Source: Acinetobacter sp. ANC 4169
Lineage (GTDB): Bacteria; Pseudomonadota; Gammaproteobacteria; Pseudomonadales; Moraxellaceae
Reading direction: 5' to 3'
Assembly: GCF_002135355.1 (NCBI RefSeq)
Contig: NZ_NEGE01000021.1
Span: 1-43,289 of the forward strand
Length of the DNA stretch: 43,289 bases
Position numbers and translations under genes: made by a program. Shown here piece by piece: positions 17,594 through 26,600 of this stretch (positions within the stretch are counted from its first letter, which is position 1; the number at the start of each line of letters is the position of its first letter). The notes beneath the pieces are model-generated. The model did not search any database. It had not been told where the DNA came from and saw only the letters and a list, made by a program, of their open reading frames with translations.

Positions 17594-18979
17594 TTAATCT
17601 TCATCACTTTCAGCTTTAACATCGCTTAAATCTTTCGGATTCAATCGATCAAAGAGCACGAGCATGAAGGTAATCCAAATCGGAATCATAATTACCGCGC
17701 CCATTAATCCTTCTTGCCACATAATGTAAAGAATAAGACCAATGAAGATAAGAACAATATAATTACTAATTGGAGACCAAAGTGCTGGATAAAATGTTTT
17801 GAAATTCAAAACACGTTTTGCACGTCTAAACTGTAAATGGGTGAGCGTAATCATTGCCCAGTTTAGAACGAGTGCGCCAACAACAATATAAATAAGATTG
17901 CTGAGAGCTTTTTCTGGAACAAAGTAGTTTAAAAGAACACAACCAAAAATAAGTAATGCAGAAAGTAAAACAGCAGGAATAGGTACTCCTTGTTTGTTTA
18001 CTTTGGTAAATACTTTTGGTGCATTGCCTTGCTGTGCCAAACTATAAAGCATACGGCTATTGGCATACATACCGCTGTTATAAACAGACAGTGCAGCAGT
18101 CAAGATAATGAAATTCAGTAAATGTGCAGCCCAGTTAATACCGAGTTGACTGAAAATCATCACAAATGGACTTTTATCTAATCCACCTAATTCTAATTGA
18201 TTCCATGGCACTAAGGATAAAAGAATCGTCAGTGAACCGACATAGAAAATTAAAATACGGAAAACAACCTGATTAATTGCTTTCGGAATTGTTTTCTTAG
18301 GATTTTCTGCCTCTGCTGCAGCCATACCAATCAGTTCAATACCGCCAAATGCGAACATCAGGAAGGCAAGCATAAAGAACAGCCCTTCAAAGCCATTCGG
18401 GAAGAATCCACCATGAGTCCAAAGATTACTAAAAGATGCGGTTGAATTTGCATCTGCGGTAAATAGTAAAAAAATACCGAAAACAATCATGGAAACAACT
18501 GCGGCTACTTTAATAATAGAGAGCCAGAATTCAGATTCGCCATAGAATTTTACGTTGCCAAGGTTCACAAGCGTAATAATAATAAAGAAGAACAGTGCAG
18601 AAGCCCAGGCAGGAATATGGGGCCACCAGTAGTTAATATATTTTGCAACAGCAGTTAACTCTGTCATTGCTACTAAAATATATAAAATCCAGTAGTTCCA
18701 GCCAGTTAAGAAACCTGGAAATTTACCCCAGTATTTATATGCAAAGTGACTAAATGAGCCTGCTACAGGTTCATGAACAATCATCTCACCCAGTTGGCGC
18801 ATGATTAAAAAGGCGATTAAACCACCAATGGCATAACCCAAAATGATGGAAGGACCAGCAGATTGGATGACCTGTGCGGACCCTAAGAATAAGCCCGTCC
18901 CAATTGCACCGCCCATGGCGATCAGTTGGATATGACGGTTCTTTAAGCCACGCTGAAGTTGAGAAGACTCTTTATTCAA
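17594..18979 (-). CDS. aroP: Amino acid permease, AroP-like (aromatic amino acid transport)
   Basis: This is a 461-residue APC-superfamily permease of the amino acid transporter (AAT) family with 12 predicted membrane helices. It starts with QLQRGLKNRHIQLIAMGGAI, followed by GTGLFLGSAQVIQSAGPSII and the AroP/PheP-type signature MRQLGEMIVHEPVAGSFSHF. The pattern is much closer to E. coli AroP than to CycA or ProY, so uptake of Phe, Tyr and Trp by proton symport is likely. The start appears to be a TTG at 18977-18979: the usual conserved N-terminus begins there, and no ATG or GTG is in frame nearby. It is a single-gene unit with its own terminator and is divergent from prpF. Confidence 0.85.
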   Translation of the reverse strand: MNKESSQLQRGLKNRHIQLIAMGGAIGTGLFLGSAQVIQSAGPSIILGYAIGGLIAFLIMRQLGEMIVHEPVAGSFSHFAYKYWGKFPGFLTGWNYWILYILVAMTELTAVAKYINYWWPHIPAWASALFFFIIITLVNLGNVKFYGESEFWLSIIKVAAVVSMIVFGIFLLFTADANSTASFSNLWTHGGFFPNGFEGLFFMLAFLMFAFGGIELIGMAAAEAENPKKTIPKAINQVVFRILIFYVGSLTILLSLVPWNQLELGGLDKSPFVMIFSQLGINWAAHLLNFIILTAALSVYNSGMYANSRMLYSLAQQGNAPKVFTKVNKQGVPIPAVLLSALLIFGCVLLNYFVPEKALSNLIYIVVGALVLNWAMITLTHLQFRRAKRVLNFKTFYPALWSPISNYIVLIFIGLILYIMWQEGLMGAVIMIPIWITFMLVLFDRLNPKDLSDVKAESDED

Positions 18980-19302
18980 AGTATTCAGCCCGACAATGTG
19001 TAAGGAAAGGATTGTAATAGATTGTAATAGATTGAAATGTATTAGCCTAGTACGGGGCTAGGAGGGAGGTTGTTAAAAAATATCCATAAAAAAGATATTC
19101 TATATATTTCTATTTTTAATCAATAAATTAATTTTATTTTTTATTGCATAAAATAAAATAATGGGAATGATAAAAAAAAGTTTAGGGTTCGTTTTTTATA
19201 CTTAAGTCAAGAAAGCATATATTTTATAAAAAAATCGCTATGATGCTTTTTAGCATTTTGCTGATGATGTACAACAATCATAAATGAAAGGACTAAAGAG
19301 AA
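18980..19302. other. Divergent regulatory gap between aroP and prpF
   Basis: No gene is seen here. Next to aroP, two perfect tandem copies of ATTGTAATAG (19011-19030) and a third, degraded copy follow each other with a ten-base period; read toward aroP, each contains TACAAT, a -10-like hexamer. Nearer prpF, TATGAT (19239-19244) could be a -10 but has no clear -35. The ribosome-binding stretch before prpF is AAAGAGA. Confidence 0.4.
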
Positions 19303-20493
19303 ATGAGTTTTGCTCCCCAGATTAAAATTCCAGCAACCTATATGCGTGGTGGTACCAGTAAAGGGGTGTTCTTTAAACTGGATGACTTGCCGGAAGCAGC
19401 ACAGCAGGCTGGAAAAGTGCGTGATCAGTTATTGCTGCGTGTGATTGGTAGTCCAGATCCCTACGGCAAGCAAATTGATGGCATGGGAGGAGCAAGTTCA
19501 AGTACCAGTAAAACCGTGATTTTGGCAAAAAGTTCCCAGCCGGATCATGATGTGGATTATTTATTTGGTCAGGTGGCCATTGATCAGCCTTTTGTGGACT
19601 GGAGCGGAAACTGCGGAAACTTAACCGCAGCGGTCGGTTCCTTTGCCATTTCCAATGGCCTAGTCAGTGCAGAGCGTATTCCTGAAAATGGTATTTGTAC
19701 AGTACGTATCTGGCAAGCCAATATTCAAAAAACCATTATTGCCCATGTACCTGTCACCAACGGTCAAGTGCAGGAAACCGGTGACTTTGAACTGGATGGT
19801 GTCACTTTTCCGGCAGCAGAAGTGCAAATTGAATTTCTCGACCCAGCAGATGATGGTGAAGAGGGCGGCGCAATGTTCCCGACAGGCAATGTGGTCGATA
19901 CCTTTGCGGTTCCGAATATCGGCACTTTCCAGGCCACTTTTATTAATGCCGGTATTCCAACCATCTTCTTAAATGCTGAAGAGATTGGCTATGAGGGCAC
20001 TGAATTACAGGATGCCATCAATGGCGATGCTCAGGCACTGGCACGTTTTGAAACCATCCGCGCTTATGGTGCTAAACAGATGGGCTTGATTGAAGACATT
20101 ACCGAAGCGGAAAAGCGCCAACATACCCCAAAAATTGCCTTTGTGTCTAAACCTAAGGCCTACACATCTTCAAGCGGTAAGGACATTCAAACCACAGATG
20201 TTGATTTGCTGGTTCGTGCCTTGTCGATGGGTAAACTGCACCATGCCATGATGGGTACGGCTGCTGTTGCCATTGGTACAGCCGCGGCAATTCCTGGAAC
20301 TTTGGTCAATCTGGCGGCTGGCGGCGGCGCGCGTGAAGCGGTACGTTTTGGCCATCCTTCAGGAACCTTGCGTGTGGGAGCGCAAGCCGTTCAGGAGAAT
20401 GGTCAATGGGTGGTCAAAAAGGCGGTGATGAGCCGCAGTGCACGGATATTGATGGAAGGCTGGGTTCGAATTCCAGAAGATAGCCTGAACTAA
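19303..20493 (+). CDS. prpF: 2-methylaconitate cis-trans isomerase PrpF
   Basis: PrpF isomerises trans-2-methylaconitate to the cis form made usable by AcnD in the 2-methylcitrate cycle for propionate breakdown; it has a diaminopimelate-epimerase-like fold. The 396-residue length is typical. Signatures are PATYMRGGTSKGVFF at the start, GMGGASSSTSKTVI, and the strongly conserved DWSGNCGNLTAAVG containing the active-site Cys. The C-terminal part has GGGAREAVRFGHPSGTLRVG. The gene stands alone here: prpB, prpC and acnD are not in the window, so it may be a separate copy or act on another methylated acid. A strong hairpin follows. Confidence 0.93.
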   Translation: MSFAPQIKIPATYMRGGTSKGVFFKLDDLPEAAQQAGKVRDQLLLRVIGSPDPYGKQIDGMGGASSSTSKTVILAKSSQPDHDVDYLFGQVAIDQPFVDWSGNCGNLTAAVGSFAISNGLVSAERIPENGICTVRIWQANIQKTIIAHVPVTNGQVQETGDFELDGVTFPAAEVQIEFLDPADDGEEGGAMFPTGNVVDTFAVPNIGTFQATFINAGIPTIFLNAEEIGYEGTELQDAINGDAQALARFETIRAYGAKQMGLIEDITEAEKRQHTPKIAFVSKPKAYTSSSGKDIQTTDVDLLVRALSMGKLHHAMMGTAAVAIGTAAAIPGTLVNLAAGGGAREAVRFGHPSGTLRVGAQAVQENGQWVVKKAVMSRSARILMEGWVRIPEDSLN

Positions 20494-20500
20494 CAAAGCA

Positions 20501-20549
20501 GATAGAGAATCTTGCGAGAAAGCAGTATCATGAGTCGCAAGTTCTCTGT
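20501..20549. other. Long hairpin between prpF and ispA
   Basis: GATAGAGAA-CTTGCGA (with a T bulge) pairs with TCGCAAGTTCTCTGTC, giving a stem of about 16 bases around a 17-base loop. There is no T-run after it, so it is not a standard terminator. It could protect the 3' end of prpF mRNA or be a repeat-type palindrome. Confidence 0.55.
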
Positions 20550-20638
20550 CCATGGTGACAAGAGCGTTTGTATATTTAATCAGTGACGGATTTTAGATTT
20601 TTCAATCTATTTACCCAGGCAAAATATTCGAGGCGAAT

Positions 20639-21547
20639 GTGTCATCTTTAACAGACGTACATGTAAATGCATTAACCCAAGCGCAACACCGTATCCAGCA
20701 GGATTTATTGACTGCATTAGACGCATTTTCCCTTCCGGAGCCGCTGAAAGGTGCAGTGCATCATGCCGTCATGCTTGGGGGTAAACGGGTACGTCCGGCA
20801 CTGTGTTATGCAACTGCTGCTTTAAAACCGAATGCAAATTTTGCTGCAGTTCGCCGTGCGGCAGTGGCGATTGAAATGATTCACTGCTATTCACTGGCGC
20901 ATGATGATTTGCCCTGTATGGATAATGATTTGTTGCGTCGTGGCCAACCCACCTGTCATGTGGCTTTTGGGGAAGATACGGCATTGCTGGCGGGGGATAT
21001 CTTGCAGTCAATGGCCTTTGAAATTTTGGGCAGCCGCCTGTTTGATCGGGGACCTGCAGTTGATTCATCGATTATTTTAAAACAGATGCAAATTCTGGCG
21101 ACCGCCAGTTCAAAAATGGTGTGTGGTCAGGTGCTGGATTTACAGGCTGAAGGCAAGCATGTCGATCAGACGGCTTTGGAAAATATTCATCGCAATAAAA
21201 CCGGTGCCCTGATTTCTGCGGCAGTGATGATGGCAGCCGTGACCGTGTTTGAAGGCACAGATCCTGCCATTCCTAAATTGCGTGAATATGCGCAATCCAT
21301 TGGACTGGCTTTTCAGGTGCAGGATGACATTCTGGATATTATTTCCGATACCGAAGTGCTGGGGAAAACTGCCGGTAAAGATCAGCAAGTAGATAAATCG
21401 ACTTATCCTGCACTCATGGGGCTGGACAAAGCTCAGGCCTATGCCCAAGAGCTGCATGATCAGGCCTTTCAAGCCTTAGCTTTCTTTGGCGAAGATGCTG
21501 CTGAACTCAATCAGATTTCACAATTTTTATTGTCACGTAAAAGCTAA
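20639..21547 (+). CDS. ispA: Farnesyl diphosphate synthase (geranyltranstransferase)
   Basis: IspA condenses isopentenyl diphosphate with dimethylallyl and geranyl diphosphate to make farnesyl diphosphate for quinone and undecaprenyl synthesis. The 302-residue protein has the first aspartate-rich motif DDLPCMDND (residues 89-97) and the second, QVQDDILDIISD, plus GGKRVRP near residue 48. The two residues inserted in the first motif (DDxxxxD) are typical of bacterial short-chain synthases. The start is a GTG at 20639 with AGG a few bases upstream. A bidirectional terminator separates it from putP. No dxs neighbour is present, unlike in E. coli. Confidence 0.95.
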   Translation: MSSLTDVHVNALTQAQHRIQQDLLTALDAFSLPEPLKGAVHHAVMLGGKRVRPALCYATAALKPNANFAAVRRAAVAIEMIHCYSLAHDDLPCMDNDLLRRGQPTCHVAFGEDTALLAGDILQSMAFEILGSRLFDRGPAVDSSIILKQMQILATASSKMVCGQVLDLQAEGKHVDQTALENIHRNKTGALISAAVMMAAVTVFEGTDPAIPKLREYAQSIGLAFQVQDDILDIISDTEVLGKTAGKDQQVDKSTYPALMGLDKAQAYAQELHDQAFQALAFFGEDAAELNQISQFLLSRKS

Positions 21548-21585
21548 TTTAATGTGAATCTAAACAATGAATTAAAAAATTGAAT

Positions 21586-21616
21586 TAAAAAAAGAGGACG
21601 ATATGTCCTCTTTTTT
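21586..21616. terminator. Bidirectional terminator between ispA and putP
   Basis: AAAAAAGAGGAC and GTCCTCTTTTTT form a 12-base stem with a five-base loop between two convergent genes. Confidence 0.9.
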
Positions 21617-21628
21617 ATGCTCTAAAGA

Positions 21629-23140
21629 TTATTTAGATTTGTTATACAAACGCTGACCTTCATCGAAACGTGCAGTGACTTCTTCTGTAGGTGCTTTACC
21701 CATTAAGCTGACCACTACAATCGCAATCATTGAACAAATGAAGCCCGGAATAATTTCATAGACTCCGGCAGGAATAAAACCAAGGCCCGTTTCCCCGATC
21801 GTATTTTTCCAGAGTACGACCATAATTGCACCCACCAGCATACCAGCCAGAGCACCATTCAAGGTCATACGGCGCCAGAACAAGGAAAGAATGATCAGTG
21901 GACCAAAGGCCGCACCAAAACCTGCCCAGGCATAAGCAACCAAACCAAGCACTTTGGATTCAGGATTTCCGGCCATCCAGATTGCAAGCAGGGCAATCAT
22001 TAACACCATTAAGCGACCAATCCAAACCAGTTCGGTTTGCGTGGCATTCTTACGCAAGAATGATTTGTAGAAATCTTCAGTTAAGGTACTTGAACATACC
22101 AATAACTGACAGCTTAAGGTACTCATCACTGCCGCCAAAATCGCAGCCAGAACAATACCGGCAACCCATGGATTAAACAGAATTTTAGTTAGTTCCATAA
22201 ATACGGTTTCTGGATTGGCTGTGACGGCACCTGCAAGTTCCGGATGCTGCTGGAAGTAGGCAATACCAAAGAAACCTGCCGCAACTGCACCACCTAGACA
22301 TAAAGTCATCCATGCCATACCAATACGGCGTGCATTGGGAATCGATTTGACCGAATCTGCTGCCATGAAACGAACCAGAATATGCGGTTGTCCAAAGTAG
22401 CCCAAGCCCCATGCCAGCAATGACATAATCGCCACAAAGCTTAAATCACCAATGACATTCATGGCTTGCGGACGTGCAGCTTCAAGTGCCAGGGTCATTT
22501 GCGACAGATCCGAGAAACTCAAAATAGTCACAATTGGAGTAAGCAACAGGGCGAAAATCATCAGAGTCGCTTGTATGGTGTCGGTCCAGCTCACGGCCAG
22601 AAAACCACCAATAAATACATAGCTGATGGTGGCAATCGCACTGATCCAAAGCGCCGTGCTATAAGACATGTCAAACATGTTTTCAAACAGACGCGCGCCT
22701 GCAACCATGCCTGAAGCACAGTAAATAGCAAAGAAAATCAAAATGATGAAAGCAGAGGTAACACGCAAGATTTTCTTTTGGTCGTTAAAACGGTTAGAAA
22801 AATAATCCGGCAAGGTTAAGGCATTGTGCTGAACTTCGGTGTGTACGCGTAAACGTCCGGCAACCAGTAGCCAGTTGAGCCAGGCACCAATAATCAGGCC
22901 AATGGCAATCCACATTTCAGATAAGCCTGAAAGATAGATTGCACCGGGAAGTCCCATCAGCAACCAGCCACTCATATCTGAAGCACCGGCAGAGAGCGCT
23001 GTGACGAAACTACCTAAACGACGACCCCCCAAAATGTAATCAGAGAAGTTGGCGGTTGCGCGATAAGCCATCAGGCCAATCGCGATCATGGCGACAATAT
23101 AAAAAAGAAAGGTAATTAGGGTCGGATTTAGGGAGCTCAT
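21629..23140 (-). CDS. putP: Sodium/proline symporter PutP
   Basis: PutP couples proline uptake to sodium entry through the inner membrane. The 503-residue sequence (E. coli 502) has 13 predicted helices. It matches PutP in YILGGRRLGSFVTALSAGAS, DMSGWLLMGLPGAIY and LRVHTEVQHNALTLPDYF. I chose the ATG at 23138-23140 (MSSLNPTLITF), which aligns with the family start; an in-frame extension of 13 codons to 23179 is not supported. It is a separate unit between terminators at 21586-21616 and 23271-23304; no putA is in the window. Confidence 0.95.
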   Translation of the reverse strand: MSSLNPTLITFLFYIVAMIAIGLMAYRATANFSDYILGGRRLGSFVTALSAGASDMSGWLLMGLPGAIYLSGLSEMWIAIGLIIGAWLNWLLVAGRLRVHTEVQHNALTLPDYFSNRFNDQKKILRVTSAFIILIFFAIYCASGMVAGARLFENMFDMSYSTALWISAIATISYVFIGGFLAVSWTDTIQATLMIFALLLTPIVTILSFSDLSQMTLALEAARPQAMNVIGDLSFVAIMSLLAWGLGYFGQPHILVRFMAADSVKSIPNARRIGMAWMTLCLGGAVAAGFFGIAYFQQHPELAGAVTANPETVFMELTKILFNPWVAGIVLAAILAAVMSTLSCQLLVCSSTLTEDFYKSFLRKNATQTELVWIGRLMVLMIALLAIWMAGNPESKVLGLVAYAWAGFGAAFGPLIILSLFWRRMTLNGALAGMLVGAIMVVLWKNTIGETGLGFIPAGVYEIIPGFICSMIAIVVVSLMGKAPTEEVTARFDEGQRLYNKSK

Positions 23141-23270
23141 ACGGTATCCAGTTACAAGGTGGACAGTAGATCGAAACACAGGCTTTTAGGAGAGAAGCAC
23201 AAATAATTTCAAAAAATAACGCGAAATTTAACCATAGATTAAAAAAAATTGCTGATATTTTTCCAGCACG

Positions 23271-23304
23271 CAAAAAAATAGACAGCCAGTGCTGTCTATT
23301 TTTT
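23271..23304. terminator. Terminator after qmcA
   Basis: AAAAAATAGACAGC and GCTGTCTATTTTTT form a 14-base stem with a four-base loop. It lies 16 bases after the qmcA stop and separates that gene from putP. Confidence 0.9.
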
Positions 23305-23320
23305 AATAAAGAACAGGTGT

Positions 23321-24175
23321 TTATGGATTACGACCCATCACCCCACGAATGGTGCTGAGAATATCCGCAGGTAATACCACAGTTTTGGCATTCGGCGATT
23401 TAGACATGTCTTGCATGGCTTTGACATATTGTTCACCCAGCAAGTAAGCCACAGGAATTTCTTTATCCCCGACAGCTGAAGTGACCATTTCGATGGCACG
23501 TTGTGAGGATTCAGCCAACACCACTTGTGCTTCGGCATCACGACGTGAAGCTTCCAGACGGCCATCGGCTTCTAAAATGGCGGCCTGTTTTTCACCATCT
23601 GCCTTGGTGACTGTTGCACGGCGCTGACGCTCGGCAGCCGCCTGAGCTTCCATGGCTGCCTGCATGGTCGATGACGGTTGAATATCCTGAATTTCAACGG
23701 TCTTTAGGGTAATGCCCCAGTCAGAGATATCATCGGAAATGGCAGCTTTTAGTTTAGCCTTAATGTGATCACGTGAAGATAATGCATCATCCAGATCCAT
23801 TTCACCGACAATAGAACGCAGTGAGGTTTGCACCAGATTTTGAATGGCCCAGGTATAGTTTTCAATACCGTAAACGGCTTTTTCCGGCGTGGTGATATTG
23901 ATATAGGCCACGGCATTCATCAGCAGTACCGCATTGTCACGGGTAATCACTTCCTGAGAGGGAATATCCAGCACAATATCTTTGGTGGTGACTTTATAAG
24001 CCACTTCATCAATATAAGGAATGACAAAACTGAGTCCCGGTCCCAGTGTAGTATGGTATTTACCCAGACGTTGCACGATCCATTTATAACCCTGCGGGAC
24101 GATACGTACCCCTTTAAAAATGGTCACGCCGGCAAAAACCAGCAGCGCTAAAACAATAATCGTTCCACCAGACAT
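23321..24175 (-). CDS. qmcA: SPFH/stomatin-family membrane protein QmcA
   Basis: SPFH proteins form large ring or cage assemblies in the membrane and affect lipid domains and protease activity. The 284-residue protein has one N-terminal membrane helix (about residues 4-22), the band-7 domain (GVRIVPQGYKWIVQRLGKYH onward) and a coiled-coil tail rich in Ala, Glu and Arg (about 190-235: EAQAAAERQRRATVTKADGE). GAGGAAA lies before the ATG at 24173-24175. It is 14 bp after nfeD; an SPFH gene with an NfeD partner is a widespread two-gene unit, so they probably work as a complex. Confidence 0.93.
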   Translation of the reverse strand: MSGGTIIVLALLVFAGVTIFKGVRIVPQGYKWIVQRLGKYHTTLGPGLSFVIPYIDEVAYKVTTKDIVLDIPSQEVITRDNAVLLMNAVAYINITTPEKAVYGIENYTWAIQNLVQTSLRSIVGEMDLDDALSSRDHIKAKLKAAISDDISDWGITLKTVEIQDIQPSSTMQAAMEAQAAAERQRRATVTKADGEKQAAILEADGRLEASRRDAEAQVVLAESSQRAIEMVTSAVGDKEIPVAYLLGEQYVKAMQDMSKSPNAKTVVLPADILSTIRGVMGRNP

Positions 24176-24189
24176 GTTATTTCCTCACT

Positions 24190-24663
24190 TTATATATTTT
24201 CGTTATTTGGATTGTGGGGTTTCACCACAAGATCATTACCCGAAATTTCGATTACGCGTACCCGATCACCCACTTTTACCGGTGACAATGAACGGCAGTT
24301 CCATTCATCTGAACCTAAAACCGGCATCGGAAAACGCACGGTAATCAAGTCATGTTGCATATGGATTTGAATGACCATGCCGACTTGACCAATGGTGGCT
24401 TCACGCGATAAACCTGCTTTGGTTTTATCGATGGAAAGCGGTTTAATAAATTTAAACCACAGCAAAGTACACAGAATGGACAAGATAATCCAGGTGACCA
24501 GTTGGGTGGTAAGCCCCATCATCGGGAACATCCAGTATAAAACGCCCACCATGATGGCTGCGATGCCAAACCACAGTGCAGCGAAAGCGGGGATGACTAA
24601 TTCAGAAAGAATGAGCAACACACCCAATACAAACCAATGCCAAGGTTCGAAAGCAAATTCCAT
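24190..24663 (-). CDS. NfeD-family membrane protein (QmcA partner)
   Basis: The 157-residue protein has two to four hydrophobic helices in its first half (VLLILSELVIPAFAALWFGI and a following stretch with Trp and Met) and a C-terminal soluble OB-fold part with IGQVGMVIQIHMQHDLITV and VKVGDRVRVIEISGNDLVV. This is the short NfeD1b type that lacks the N-terminal serine-protease domain. The family is thought to anchor or regulate the SPFH partner, which follows directly as qmcA. The start is the ATG at 24661-24663. Confidence 0.9.
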   Translation of the reverse strand: MEFAFEPWHWFVLGVLLILSELVIPAFAALWFGIAAIMVGVLYWMFPMMGLTTQLVTWIILSILCTLLWFKFIKPLSIDKTKAGLSREATIGQVGMVIQIHMQHDLITVRFPMPVLGSDEWNCRSLSPVKVGDRVRVIEISGNDLVVKPHNPNNENI

Positions 24664-24762
24664 ACATCTACTCGTGTATTGTAAAAATGAATAGAGACCA
24701 TTTCAGCCTCTATATCAATTTAGCAGATGAATAAGTCTTTGAATATTAAAAAAGCATAATTT

Positions 24763-25680
24763 TTAAATTCTGGATTTTGGCGCAGGTTTAAAAGCGGCGG
24801 CGGACTTTTTAAAATCGCTAATCGCCTTATCGATGGCAATGATTTTCAGCTGGGCTGCTTTCTCACCTTCCAGAATAGACTGATTGCTGGCTTTTAAATC
24901 CAGGGTGCCCAAATGCCCAACTTTAGGCTGGATCACCACATTGGCCTGACCCAGTTCTTCATTGATGCTTTGCTGTCCCATAATATTGATGGTCTGATCC
25001 AGCAGTCCCCACATATTTAGCGGTTTAGAGCCTTCGGGGCGCGCAGAAATGTCCACGGCAATCACAATATCTGCGCCCATGGCTTTGGCTGTTTTTACTG
25101 GAATCGGGCTGACCAGACCACCATCCACATATTGTTTTCCGCCAATAGTGGCCGGCACAAATACATTGGGAATACTGCATGAAGCACGCACGGCCTGACC
25201 GGCATTGCCTTTAATAAATTCCGCTTTAAGCCCGGTGTCCAGACGGGTCGCGACAGCCGCAAAGCGAATTGGAAACTGTTCAATCGGTTTATTGGCAATG
25301 TGTTTATTGACATAGTTCTGCAATTTTTGCCCCTGTACAATGCCTTGGCTGTTCAGGGTGAGGTCACGGATGTCCGATTCTTTCAGTGTTAGGGCAATTT
25401 GTTGCAGTTGATATGGCGTTTTGCCACTGGCATAGATACTGCCCACGAAGCTGCCGGCACTGGTGCCCGTGACAATTTTCGGTTTAATGCCATGCGATTC
25501 CAAAACTTTCAGTACCCCAATATGGGCAAATCCTTTGGCACCGCCACCGCCTAAAGCGATGGCAATCACAGGCTCACGGGCTTTAACAACAGTGGTTTGA
25601 GGAGGGGTTTTAGTCGCTTTATCGCAGCCAACTAGGCTAAATGCAAGTAGACCCATTAAAGAATATTGCACAAATTTCAT
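24763..25680 (-). CDS. Patatin-like phospholipase lipoprotein (RssA-like)
   Basis: Patatin-like proteins are lipid acyl hydrolases with a Ser-Asp dyad. I place the start at the ATG at 25678-25680, because it begins a lipoprotein signal peptide with lipobox LVGC at residues 16-19 (Cys19 lipidated); an in-frame extension of 13 codons would break the signal. The oxyanion loop is GGGGAKGFAHIG (44-55), the nucleophile elbow GTSAG has Ser74, and the catalytic Asp is in VDGGLVSP (Asp186). The 305-residue length matches RssA-like lipases. The mature protein should sit in the periplasm anchored to a membrane. It lies 63 bp after the acyltransferase gene and 99 bp before nfeD on the same strand. Confidence 0.9.
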   Translation of the reverse strand: MKFVQYSLMGLLAFSLVGCDKATKTPPQTTVVKAREPVIAIALGGGGAKGFAHIGVLKVLESHGIKPKIVTGTSAGSFVGSIYASGKTPYQLQQIALTLKESDIRDLTLNSQGIVQGQKLQNYVNKHIANKPIEQFPIRFAAVATRLDTGLKAEFIKGNAGQAVRASCSIPNVFVPATIGGKQYVDGGLVSPIPVKTAKAMGADIVIAVDISARPEGSKPLNMWGLLDQTINIMGQQSINEELGQANVVIQPKVGHLGTLDLKASNQSILEGEKAAQLKIIAIDKAISDFKKSAAAFKPAPKSRI

Positions 25681-25743
25681 ATTTGCGATTGGATACCAAA
25701 TAGACAAAAGTGCGCACATGACAGCAGATTATTGCTATTTTGA

Positions 25744-26370
25744 CTAGCTATTTTTTATACGATTTTGTAAAGGTTTGGCTAGCCATTCTGGATTTTTGGG
25801 AGAAAATTTGCCGGTATATTGATTCAGAATCTGTTCCAGATCTTGTTCATAATTTCCAGTCGGGTAGAACACGCCCAGGCAGTGAATGGCCTTGTTTTTG
25901 TAATCCAGTGAAAACATCACAATCGGGATGTGGGCACCGACTGCAATGCGGTAAAAACCACTTCTAAACGATTCAGCTTGTTTGCGTGTTCCTTCCGGTG
26001 CCATACCGACCCAGATCTGATCTTGCGTATCAATAAAGTCGATAATTTGCTGAGTTGTACCTTGTTGAATACTGCGATTGACCGGAATCACCCCAATCCA
26101 TTCCAGCAAGGGTTTAAGCGGTGTGTTAAATAAGGTGTGTTTGCCAAATACCGTAATCTTGATACCCAGCCCCAGCAATGCGCTAAAACCATGCCAAGCA
26201 TCTATATTGGACGTATGCGGAGAAATAATGGCCACTGCTTTAGGCAGGTTGGGAAATTCACCATCAAAACTCCAGCCTTGGGCTAGAAATATCTTTTTGA
26301 AAATATTTCGGCTTAAATTTCCGCTACGGGCAGGAACTTGAGCAGGCAATGTAGGAAAATGTTTGATCAT
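25744..26370 (-). CDS. 1-acyl-glycerol-3-phosphate acyltransferase family protein
   Basis: This is a short (208 residues) PlsC-superfamily acyltransferase. The HX4D motif is H52-TSNI-D57 (IISPHTSNIDAWH) and the substrate-binding motif is PEGTR at 125-129. It lacks the long hydrophobic N-terminus of the main PlsC, so it is likely an accessory lysophospholipid acyltransferase acting at the inner face of the cytoplasmic membrane. It is the first gene of a minus-strand run with a patatin lipase, nfeD and qmcA, which suggests phospholipid remodelling (deacylation and reacylation). The start is the ATG at 26368-26370. Confidence 0.88.
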   Translation of the reverse strand: MIKHFPTLPAQVPARSGNLSRNIFKKIFLAQGWSFDGEFPNLPKAVAIISPHTSNIDAWHGFSALLGLGIKITVFGKHTLFNTPLKPLLEWIGVIPVNRSIQQGTTQQIIDFIDTQDQIWVGMAPEGTRKQAESFRSGFYRIAVGAHIPIVMFSLDYKNKAIHCLGVFYPTGNYEQDLEQILNQYTGKFSPKNPEWLAKPLQNRIKNS

Positions 26371-26600
26371 GGCCGTTGATTGAACTTCCTGACAAAATTT
26401 TATAGGCTTTAAAATATGCTAAGCTTTTGTAAAATAAGATGCATTGGCAAAAAGTAAACATCTATTTAGCTGACTTGAGCAGAATGATCAATCTGCCTGC
26501 AGTTTCACGATACGACTCTAAAGATAAAATTTTAAGAGTATGATTTTAAATGAATAACTTTATATGAATAATTTGAAAGGCATGAGACTCAGGGAACAGT

